A DNA stretch of 64,000 nucleotides, taken from assembly GCA_041744755.1 (NCBI GenBank), contig JBGTKC010000064.1, forward strand, positions 50,334 to 114,333, in the 5' to 3' direction. The DNA is from CALDTK01 sp041744755 (GTDB taxonomy: Bacteria; Bacteroidota; Bacteroidia; Chitinophagales; Saprospiraceae). Positions within the stretch are counted from its first letter, which is position 1; each line of letters opens with the position of its first letter. This document shows, piece by piece, positions 32,578 to 40,098 of this stretch. The translations under genes and the position numbers were made by a program. The notes beneath the pieces were generated by a model. That model searched no databases. It was given only the letters and a program-made list of their open reading frames with translations, and was not told the origin of the DNA.

Positions 32578-34060
32578 ATTGGTATTCGTAGGCTCCAATG
32601 TCTGGGGCGGTCCTGTCGCGTAGCTCGCCCGTGAGATCGAGGCCGACCCCGGACAGGGGCGCGGCTTTCATCTCGGCGACGCTGAGGGTGTCGAGCTGGA
32701 AGCTGTCCTGACGGAGGTTGACGAACAGCGGCGCGGTGGGCTCCGGGTAGAGACAGCCGACGCAGTCGGTGCGGAAGGTCGGCCAGCGCTTCGTGAGCTC
32801 GTCGATGCGCAGGATGACGTTGCTGAAGCTGTACTCGAAGGTCGCGCCGCGCTCGAAGTCGACCAGGCCTAGGGCGTCCCGGGCCGAGCCGAAGATGATC
32901 GAATTGCGCACCCGCACGGAGAGCGGCGACACGCGGACCTCCTGGCGGTCGCCTAGGTCGTACTCGGCGCCATTGGCGAACGCGACCGCGGCATTTCGAC
33001 CGCCGTAATTGACCACCGTCGCGTAATCGAGCGTGTAGGTGCCCCCCTGCGCCGCCCGGAAGCCCGCTCCGCCGGTGTCATGAATCAGGACGTTCTCGGC
33101 CGTGACGATGGCCTGGCGCGCGAGAATCCCCTCGCGTGCGGTGTAGCGGAGCTTGGTGTTCGCGACCAAGAGTTGCGTTGCCGAGTCGACGTAGATCCCG
33201 AAGTCCCCGTTGCGGATATCGGCATACGTCACGCTGTGTGGCCCCGACCCCGACAGCAGGTACAAGCCGCTGAACTGCCCCGGGCGCTTCACGAAGCTCT
33301 CCTCCAGACGGTCGGAGGCGATCAGGACCGGTCGCTCGGCGGAGCCCTCGACCCGGAGGCTCCCGCTGCCGACGAAGATGATTCGGCCGTCGTTGAAGAT
33401 CGGCTGTCCCGGCGAGAGCGTGTCTTGGACCAGGCCGCCGTGGACGTACAATCGGGCGCCTGCCGGCAAAACCATCGTGCAGGAGTCTACTAGGAGAGAG
33501 CCGTAGAGCACGTACGGTTTGGGGTCGTCGAAGATCGCCTCACCCAGTTCGCAGGTCAGCAGGCCGAACTGGCCGCGGCGCCGGCTCCGCGGCAGGTAGT
33601 TGGCGTTTTGACCGTAGGCGATCAGGAGGATGGACTGCTCCTCGGTGGTGGCGCGGACGATGACGCGGCCCTCGAGGATGAACGGGCTCGTGGCCAGGGG
33701 CGCGTTAGGGTCAACGGTCACCTCGGCGAAGACGTAGATGCTGTCTTTCGGGGCGATGAATACGTCCCTTAGCTCCCGCCCGCTCAGCCCGTCCACATTA
33801 ATGCGGAACCTTCCCCCGGCCTCGCTCTCGACGCGGACGCTCGACAGCTGCAGTGGCCGGTCGTAGGGGTTGAAGATCTTGAATGAGCGCGTCGCCGAGC
33901 CCACCTCCGTGAAGACGGTGTCGAAAGTAAGCGTGTCGGCGCTGATGCGGATCCGTACGCCGGCGTCAGTGAGGAAGTCCTCCTCGAGGGTGCAGCGGCT
34001 CGCGACGAGCGCGAGGGTCACGGCAATCAGGCAGGGTACGTAGCGTCGGAAATCGTCCAT
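32570..34060 (-). CDS. Secreted right-handed beta-helix protein
   Basis: ~496 residues. A signal-like N-terminus (IAVTLALVAS) ends in a Cys with Arg before it, so it is not a clean lipobox. The first third has an Ig-like fold (FDTVFTEVGSATRSFKIFNPYDRPLQL). The rest contains parallel beta-helix rungs, such as GSGPHSVTYADIRNGDFGIYV, GILARQAIVTAENVLIHDTGG and VRVRNSIIFGSARDALGL, typical of right-handed helices. Related Bacteroidota proteins are annotated only as lipoproteins or parallel beta-helix repeat proteins. Binding or cleaving a polysaccharide is possible. ATG 34058-34060. Translationally coupled to the epimerase. Confidence 0.75.
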   Translation of the reverse strand: MDDFRRYVPCLIAVTLALVASRCTLEEDFLTDAGVRIRISADTLTFDTVFTEVGSATRSFKIFNPYDRPLQLSSVRVESEAGGRFRINVDGLSGRELRDVFIAPKDSIYVFAEVTVDPNAPLATSPFILEGRVIVRATTEEQSILLIAYGQNANYLPRSRRRGQFGLLTCELGEAIFDDPKPYVLYGSLLVDSCTMVLPAGARLYVHGGLVQDTLSPGQPIFNDGRIIFVGSGSLRVEGSAERPVLIASDRLEESFVKRPGQFSGLYLLSGSGPHSVTYADIRNGDFGIYVDSATQLLVANTKLRYTAREGILARQAIVTAENVLIHDTGGAGFRAAQGGTYTLDYATVVNYGGRNAAVAFANGAEYDLGDRQEVRVSPLSVRVRNSIIFGSARDALGLVDFERGATFEYSFSNVILRIDELTKRWPTFRTDCVGCLYPEPTAPLFVNLRQDSFQLDTLSVAEMKAAPLSGVGLDLTGELRDRTAPDIGAYEYQYD

Positions 34061-34254
34061 ACTTAGGCGGGGCAAAGCAACTCAACGCCGCCGTGGCCCG
34101 GTATGGGGTACGGACCGCGGCCGTGAATGTGTCGCGGGCCTGGCTTAGCGACGGTCCGACAGCGCGTACCCGGGCGTTAGGCTCCGCTAAAACCTACCTT
34201 GCCGCCCGTACGCCGGCTTGCGCGCGCCACTCGATACCCCGCCAACCAACTTCC

Positions 34255-34947
34255 TTGATCGTCGACGTCATCATACCCGCTTTCAACGAAGAGGGGGCCA
34301 TCGCGCGTGTCGTCGGCGAGCTGCCGCGAGCGGTGGTGCGCGATATCCTGGTTTGCGACAACAACTCCACCGACGCCACGGCCGCCAATGCCACGGCCGC
34401 CGGGGCCACCGTAGTACCCGCGCCGCGCAAGGGCTACGGCAGCGCGTGCCTCGCCGGCCACGCCTACATCGCCGGTCGCGCCGATGGCGTCATGCCGGAC
34501 TACGTGGTGTACGTCGACGGAGACGGGAGCGACCACCCCGCGCAGTTGCCGCTACTCCTCGCGCCCCTGATCCGGGGCGAGGCCGACCTCGTCATCGGCT
34601 CCCGGGCCCTCGGCCGGCGGACGAAGGGATCGATGCAGCCGCACCAAATTTTTGGTAACTGGTTGTCCACCCGGCTCATTCGTTTGTTCTGGGGCGTACG
34701 CTTCACCGACCTCGGGCCGTTCCGGGCCGTGCGCTATACCACGCTGCTGCGCCTCGGCATGACGGATCCAGACTTCGGGTGGACGGTCGAGATGCAGGTC
34801 AAGGCCGCCAAGGCCGGAGTACCGAGCGTCGAGGTCCCGGTAGACTACCGCACACGCTCGCACGGCGTGAGCAAGGTGTCCGGGTCGGTGCGCAACAGCT
34901 ACCTCGCGGGACGCAAGATTTTGGGCACCATTTTTACACAGCTTTAA
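34255..34947 (+). CDS. Family 2 glycosyltransferase (dolichyl-phosphate-glucose synthase-like)
   Basis: GT-A enzyme that transfers sugar from a nucleotide donor to a polyprenyl phosphate or similar acceptor. It opens with VDVIIPAFNEEGAIARVV, has the DNNSTDAT motif, the DXD-like DGDGSDHP and the late GSRALGRRTKGSM, FGNWLSTRLIRLFWG and DLGPFRAVR stretches of the bacterial polyprenol glucosyltransferase group. No membrane domain at the C-terminus. The start is uncertain: TTG 34255 gives the normal N-terminus; an upstream GTG (34093) would add ~54 poorly conserved residues. Followed by two more sugar-transfer genes with 9-base and overlapping junctions. Confidence 0.88.
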   Translation: MIVDVIIPAFNEEGAIARVVGELPRAVVRDILVCDNNSTDATAANATAAGATVVPAPRKGYGSACLAGHAYIAGRADGVMPDYVVYVDGDGSDHPAQLPLLLAPLIRGEADLVIGSRALGRRTKGSMQPHQIFGNWLSTRLIRLFWGVRFTDLGPFRAVRYTTLLRLGMTDPDFGWTVEMQVKAAKAGVPSVEVPVDYRTRSHGVSKVSGSVRNSYLAGRKILGTIFTQL

Positions 34948-34956
34948 GCACCCTCC

Positions 34957-36549
34957 ATGCAGATGCTCGACTACGTATACGGCGCGACGCTCGCCGCCTA
35001 TCTGGTGGTCCTAGCTTACGTGACAGTGTACTGCCTGCTGCAGCTCCACCTGCTTGTCAATTATCTGCGGTCCCGCCGCGACGGCGAAGCGCCGGCCCCC
35101 GAGCCCGGGGAGTGGCCGCGAGTCACCGTCCAGCTACCGCTCTACAACGAGCGGTACGTCGCGACCCGTGTCATTGAAGCGGTGGCGGCGTTCGACTATC
35201 CGCGCGACCGGCTCCAGGTCCAGGTCCTCGACGACAGCACCGATGACACCGTCGTGATCGTCGCGGACAGTGTCGCGCACTTGCGCGACCGCGGCCTCGA
35301 CGTCACCCACGTACGGCGCGACCAGCGCGCGGGCTATAAGGCCGGTGCTCTCTCCGATGCGATGGCGGCCGCGACCGGGGAGTTCGTCGCCATCTTCGAC
35401 GCCGACTTCGTGCCGGCGCCCGACTTCCTCAAGGCGTCCGTGCCGTACTTCGACGACGGTAGAGTCGGCGTGGTGCAGAGCCGTTGGGAGCACCTCAATG
35501 AGGACTACTCCGTCATCACGCAAATGCAGGCCCTCCAACTCAATGTCCACTTCACCGTTGAGCAGCGCGGTCGATTGGCGGCGGGGCTATTTGCCCAGTT
35601 CAACGGAACGGCAGGGGTCTGGCGGCGGACCTGCATCGAGGATGCTGGTGGGTGGCGGGCCCTGACCCTCACCGAGGATCTCGACCTAAGCGTACGGGCG
35701 CAGCTGCGCGGTTGGAAGATCCGCTACCTCGAGCACAACCTCGCCCCCGCCGAACTCCCGGTGGACATGAATGCCCTCAAGAGCCAACAGCACCGGTGGA
35801 TGAAGGGAGGCGCGGAGTGTTCGCGGCTCTTACTGCCCCAGGTCTGGCACTCGGAGCGGCTGACATTGACGCAGAAGCTCCACTCCTCGGCGCACCTGCT
35901 AGGTAGCAGCATCTTTCTATTCGTGTGGCTCATAGGCGTCCTGAGCATACCGACGATGCTCGCCGTGATTCACTTCGGCATTCACCCAGCCCTGTTCACT
36001 GTGTTCCTAGTCGCTACCCTCGCCGTTGGCGCGGTCTACTTCGTGGCCAACGTACAGAGCAGCTGGCAGCGTTTCCAGCGCGGCGAGGCGGTCTGGCGCT
36101 TCTTGGTGCTTTTCCCGCTGTTCCTGTCGCTGAGTATGGGGCTAAGCCTCCACAACGGTCTCGCCGTCCTCCAGGGGCTCTGGGGCAGGCGATCTGAATT
36201 CGTGCGGACGCCCAAGTTTGCCCTCGGCGACGGCGACGGCGGCTCTCGGGCGGCATTGGCGCGCAACGTCTACCGCGGTCGCGAACTTTCCTGGATCACC
36301 GTCAGCGAGGGAATCCTCGCCCTCGCCTTCGCAGCGGCCACCGCCTACGGGGTCACCACTGGACACAGCTTCTTCGCGCTCTTCCACGCGATGCTGGCCC
36401 TGGGCTACGGCACGGTCTTTACCCTGACCCTGCGGCATACGCTGTTCGCCCCGCGTGCACTTCCGTCCACGAACCCGGCACCACGCAGCGTCCCCGTCGG
36501 CCCAGTGTTTACCAAGGCCACGGCATGCTCGGTGGAGGCGGATGTTTAA
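34957..36549 (+). CDS. Membrane family 2 glycosyltransferase (cellulose/mannan synthase-like)
   Basis: 530 residues: one N-terminal span, a GT2 catalytic domain and four to five C-terminal spans. The classic processive-type motifs are present in order: DDSTDDT, DADFVPAPDF, QSRWEHLNED, the FNGTAGVWRR loop, TEDLDLSVRAQLRGW, and QQHRWMKGG (the Q-x-x-R-W). They match the family of bacterial beta-glycan or glucomannan synthase-like enzymes that move a polymer through the membrane. Sugar not known. It is nine bases behind the first GT2 gene and overlaps the next by eight bases, so the three form one operon. Confidence 0.9.
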   Translation: MQMLDYVYGATLAAYLVVLAYVTVYCLLQLHLLVNYLRSRRDGEAPAPEPGEWPRVTVQLPLYNERYVATRVIEAVAAFDYPRDRLQVQVLDDSTDDTVVIVADSVAHLRDRGLDVTHVRRDQRAGYKAGALSDAMAAATGEFVAIFDADFVPAPDFLKASVPYFDDGRVGVVQSRWEHLNEDYSVITQMQALQLNVHFTVEQRGRLAAGLFAQFNGTAGVWRRTCIEDAGGWRALTLTEDLDLSVRAQLRGWKIRYLEHNLAPAELPVDMNALKSQQHRWMKGGAECSRLLLPQVWHSERLTLTQKLHSSAHLLGSSIFLFVWLIGVLSIPTMLAVIHFGIHPALFTVFLVATLAVGAVYFVANVQSSWQRFQRGEAVWRFLVLFPLFLSLSMGLSLHNGLAVLQGLWGRRSEFVRTPKFALGDGDGGSRAALARNVYRGRELSWITVSEGILALAFAAATAYGVTTGHSFFALFHAMLALGYGTVFTLTLRHTLFAPRALPSTNPAPRSVPVGPVFTKATACSVEADV

Positions 36550-38449
36550 CCCGTGCTCCGCCGAACAAACCCGCCAGATAGCTTGTGTTTCTGTGGGGGG
36601 TGTGGTCGCGGGTGTGCTTTACGTGCTGTCGGTACTGTGGCTGCTGTACGGCGTCGACCGCAGCGATACGGTGCCGATCGTAGTCGCGGTGGTGCTCTGT
36701 GTACCGGGTTATCTGGTGCTCTCACAGGGATATGGCCTTCGCAGTACATTCTTCATCGGTACCGGACTCAGGGTAGCTGCCCTGTTTGCATTCCCGCTGC
36801 TCTCTGACGACATCCACCGCTTCCTCTGGGACGGGGCGATGTGGTGGACGGGCGCACACCCGTTCTCGGTGACACCCGAGGCGTACGCCGTGACATCCGA
36901 AGGGGTGGCTTTCGCCAAAACGCACTCCAGCCTGCTCACCCACATGAACAGCGCGGGCTACTTCACCGTCTACCCTCCACTGAGCCAGCTCGTCTTCGCG
37001 GTCGCAAGCGGGGTGACGCGGGAGCCGTACTGGGGGAGCGTCGTGCTTAAAAGTGTCCTCCTCCTCGGCGAGCTGGGCGTGTGGTGGCTCTTGACGCAGC
37101 TTACTGCCGAGCTGAGCGTCCGGTACCGGCCCGCGAGCTTCTACTGGCTCAATCCGCTGGTGATCGTCGAGACGGTCGGTAACGCGCACTTCGAGGGACT
37201 CGCGCTCCTCGGGGTACTCTTGGCGCTCTATGCCCTCCGGCGCGCGGGGCTCGGCTGGGCGCGACAGGGCTGGGTGACGCTCGGCGACGCGCGGACTGAG
37301 GCCTTCGGGCCGCGGCGTCCGACCTTGACGCACGTCAGCGTCGGACCGGGCCTCCCGCCCCGCGCCGTGGCCAAGACACCCCCTACCGGCACCCGGACTT
37401 ACTGGCGCTGGATCTCCCTCTCGGCTGCGGCACTCGCCGCGGGTTTCCTCGTGAAGCTTGTGCCCTTAATCCTCGCCCCGGCCTTTGCGTTGGCCTGTCT
37501 TTGGCAGTGGACCCGCAGACCCGCTTTTGACGAGGTCTACTATGCTTCTCTCCCGGAAGGCTTGCAGCCGCACATTCGGTCGATGGCGGGCGTGAGTATA
37601 GAGCGGCCGGCGCTCAGCGGCGACGCCGAACGACTCTCGGGAGGCCGGCACTCCCCACCGCCCGCGACCTCGCGGTCCCCCGTAGGTCAGCATGTGCTCG
37701 CAGGTGAGTGGCCCGGCGCTCAGGCGTCAGACGTAATCCCTCCGTCCGCGAGTGAGGTACCGCGGTTGCGGAAGGGTATACCCGCAGGCACGCACGCGAA
37801 CCCAATTAGCCGCGAGGAGGCCCATGCGCTCTCGCTCACCCACGGCGGCGGGCCGGTGGTGTTCCCGCTCTTGCGCGGGGCACGTGTCTGGGACTGGGCC
37901 ACCGTGATCTGCTTTGGCGCAAGCCTTCTCGTCGTCTGCGCGGGCGGCATGGCGGGGCTACTGTTCGCCAGCGAGGTAAGCGGTTTTGGCGAAAGCCTCA
38001 ATATGTACTTCCAGAAATTTGAATTCAACGGCAGTCTCTACGTACTCGTCCGCTGGCTCGGGACGGTGTACAAAGGTTACAATTGGATTGCAACGGTCGG
38101 CCCCGGCCTAAGCGCGTTAGGCGGGCTGTCCATCTTGGTTATTAGTGCCTGGCGCGGCTACCGCGGTCTGGATCTAGCGCAGACGCTGCTCTGGTGCGGG
38201 GCGGTCTACCTGGCCTGCACGACGACAGTACATCCTTGGTACTTCGTCTACCTGCTCGGCCTCGGGGCGCTCACGGGCTACCGCTGGCCGATGCTGCTGG
38301 GATTCACGGCCTTCCTGAGCTACGCGGCTTACGCCACAACCCAGGTCGAGGTACCGGTCTGGGCGCTTCTGCTGGAGTATGGACCCGTGGTGTGGCTCGC
38401 GGCGACGGAGGTCTCACGCAAGAGTTTGCTGTGGCGCGAGCGGGGGTGA
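36542..38449 (+). CDS. Polyprenol-sugar-dependent GT-C glycosyltransferase with two long insertions
   Basis: Multi-span membrane protein (635 residues) of the mannosyltransferase type. The acidic luminal loop SDDIHRFLWDGAMWWTGAHPF is the expected catalytic element, and YPPLSQLVF plus HPWYFVYLLGLGAL are also typical. Two Pro/Gly/Arg-rich hydrophilic stretches interrupt the membrane region: one at about residues 240-285 and a longer one at about 330-440. These are not usual for the family and look disordered. ATG 36542 overlaps the stop of the preceding gene. Two dispersed-motif copies lie inside (36908, 37983) and a near copy at 37911. The membrane polyprenol-sugar donor could come from the first gene of this operon. 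Confidence 0.8.
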   Translation: MFNPCSAEQTRQIACVSVGGVVAGVLYVLSVLWLLYGVDRSDTVPIVVAVVLCVPGYLVLSQGYGLRSTFFIGTGLRVAALFAFPLLSDDIHRFLWDGAMWWTGAHPFSVTPEAYAVTSEGVAFAKTHSSLLTHMNSAGYFTVYPPLSQLVFAVASGVTREPYWGSVVLKSVLLLGELGVWWLLTQLTAELSVRYRPASFYWLNPLVIVETVGNAHFEGLALLGVLLALYALRRAGLGWARQGWVTLGDARTEAFGPRRPTLTHVSVGPGLPPRAVAKTPPTGTRTYWRWISLSAAALAAGFLVKLVPLILAPAFALACLWQWTRRPAFDEVYYASLPEGLQPHIRSMAGVSIERPALSGDAERLSGGRHSPPPATSRSPVGQHVLAGEWPGAQASDVIPPSASEVPRLRKGIPAGTHANPISREEAHALSLTHGGGPVVFPLLRGARVWDWATVICFGASLLVVCAGGMAGLLFASEVSGFGESLNMYFQKFEFNGSLYVLVRWLGTVYKGYNWIATVGPGLSALGGLSILVISAWRGYRGLDLAQTLLWCGAVYLACTTTVHPWYFVYLLGLGALTGYRWPMLLGFTAFLSYAAYATTQVEVPVWALLLEYGPVVWLAATEVSRKSLLWRERG

Positions 38450-38455
38450 AGGGCC

Positions 38456-38463
38456 TAGTTTCG
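38456..38463 (+). promoter_or_regulatory. -7-like element TAGTTTCG before the sigma factor gene
   Basis: TAGTTTCG lies 11 bases before the ATG at 38475. The same octamer precedes the DUF6438 gene at 60187. Confidence 0.35.
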
Positions 38464-38474
38464 CAATCGACCAC

Positions 38475-39083
38475 ATGCCGACCACCGACCGGGACTGGAC
38501 CCAACTACGCGCCGGCGAGCACGCCGCCCTCGAGCGCCTCTACCGTGCACACGCCCCGGCGCTGCTGCGTTACGGGCGGGGGCTGGCCGCCGAGGCCCAG
38601 GCCCTCGACGCCATCCAGGAGCTATACGTCCGGCTGTGGGATCGGCGCGAGCGACTACCGGAATCCGCGAACCCGCGCGCTTACTTAATCACAAGCCTAC
38701 GCCACGACCTCGTCCGAGACCTGCGGCGCGAAGCCAAGGTCACAGAGTTCGCGCCGGGGCGCGAGACCGACGGGGAGGAGAGTGTCGAGTTCGAGATCAT
38801 CGGCCGGGAGCGCGACAACGAGCAGCAGCGCGACCTGCAACGCGCGTTGAACCTTCTGAGTGCTCGCGAGCGCGAGCTTATAGAACTTCGCTTCCGCCAG
38901 GAGCTCGACTACGATGCCATTAGTGCAGTCACCGGCATAAGCTACCAGTCGGCCCGCAACGTGTTGGCGCGTGCCATCGGCAAGCTCCGCGGCGCACTCA
39001 GCACTTCTTTGTGCGCCGCGGTAGGTACAAGCCTTACCTGCGCTACTCTACTGCTCGAGCTATCGCGCCAGACGCCTTCATGA
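38475..39083 (+). CDS. FecI-like ECF sigma factor
   Basis: 202 residues with sigma-2 (ALERLYRAHAPALLRYGRGL, then DAIQELYVRLWDRR) and sigma-4 regions (LSARERELIELRFRQELDYDAISAVTGISYQSARN). Typical of the Bacteroidota sigma factors paired with FecR anti-sigma proteins and TonB receptors. ATG 38475 was chosen because the frame upstream overlaps the preceding gene's end. Its stop overlaps the FecR ATG by four bases (ATGA). Confidence 0.92.
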   Translation: MPTTDRDWTQLRAGEHAALERLYRAHAPALLRYGRGLAAEAQALDAIQELYVRLWDRRERLPESANPRAYLITSLRHDLVRDLRREAKVTEFAPGRETDGEESVEFEIIGRERDNEQQRDLQRALNLLSARERELIELRFRQELDYDAISAVTGISYQSARNVLARAIGKLRGALSTSLCAAVGTSLTCATLLLELSRQTPS

Positions 39084-40063
39084 ACGACCGCTACCTCCCC
39101 CTTGACGCCGACGAGCTGGCTGCCGACGAGGCGGTACAGGCCTACGTGCTCGCGGGTGAAGACACCGGGGCCTGGGAGTCGTGGCTAGCGCGCCATCCTG
39201 AGAAGGCACGAGCCCTGAGGGACGCGACCACCCTCTTGCTGGCGCTGAATGTGCCGGCGTCGACCGCAGAAGCCGACGAGCAAGCCTTAAACGGCCTTTG
39301 GCAAGCGATTGCCGCTCGCACGCAGGTGGACCAGACGAAGTGCGACGAGTCTGGGGCCCAGGTGTTTGACCTGGCTGATCACGCCCGCGCCAGCCGGCGC
39401 CGACGGATCATAGGATGGTCTATGGCGGTGGCCGCTAGCCTACTGTTGATTTATCTCTTACAGCCCGGGGCACAAGTGTGGATCACCGGACCAGGTGAGA
39501 CCCAGCTCGTGCTCTTACCGGATAGCTCTACGGTGCGCCTTGGGCCCAACAGCCGATTGTCGGTCGAAGGGTATTCGGACGACAGGCGGCTAACCCTCCT
39601 GGGAGAGGGATTGTTCCAGGTCGCGAAAGGGAGCCCTTTTACCGTCGAGACGCCAGAAGGAACTATCGCTGTGCTGGGCACGAGCTTCGACGTTGATGCG
39701 ACGGCGGGGCAGCTGACCGTGGCTTGCCGTACCGGTAGAGTACGCGTGACGCGGGCCGCCTCTGCGCGGGTACTAAGCGCGACTGAGGCCACGCACTCAG
39801 AGGGGGCGGTTTTGACGGAAGTCCGCACGCTGGACCTTTGGGCCGAATCCAACGATGCGACGGTCATCAGGTTCTACGACGCGCGCTTGGCCCACGTGCT
39901 CGCACGTTTGGAGAGCTACTACGACAGGCAGGTAGCGGTGCCCGCCGAGGCCGGGGAGCGACGCCTAGACGTGGCCTTGCCGACCGACGACTTCCAGCAG
40001 GCGATATCTAATCTCGATTATATCCTCGGGGTATCGCTCGACACCACAATGAACAAGCGCTGA
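39080..40063 (+). CDS. FecR-type anti-sigma factor
   Basis: 327 residues. A soluble N-terminal part that should bind the sigma factor is followed by one membrane span (IIGWSMAVAASLLLIYLL, about 112-129), then the FecR periplasmic domain (QLVLLPDSSTVRLGPNSRL, LTLLGEGLFQVAKGSPFTVET and GTSFDVDA) and a C-terminal DUF4974-like small domain (FYDARLAHVLARLESYYDRQV). Signals from the downstream TonB receptor would pass through this protein. Start ATG 39080. A sister-form motif copy lies at 39809. Confidence 0.93.
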   Translation: MNDRYLPLDADELAADEAVQAYVLAGEDTGAWESWLARHPEKARALRDATTLLLALNVPASTAEADEQALNGLWQAIAARTQVDQTKCDESGAQVFDLADHARASRRRRIIGWSMAVAASLLLIYLLQPGAQVWITGPGETQLVLLPDSSTVRLGPNSRLSVEGYSDDRRLTLLGEGLFQVAKGSPFTVETPEGTIAVLGTSFDVDATAGQLTVACRTGRVRVTRAASARVLSATEATHSEGAVLTEVRTLDLWAESNDATVIRFYDARLAHVLARLESYYDRQVAVPAEAGERRLDVALPTDDFQQAISNLDYILGVSLDTTMNKR

Positions 40064-40098
40064 GGCCCGCGCGCCTGAGTTCGGTTGGTCGCCGGGGT

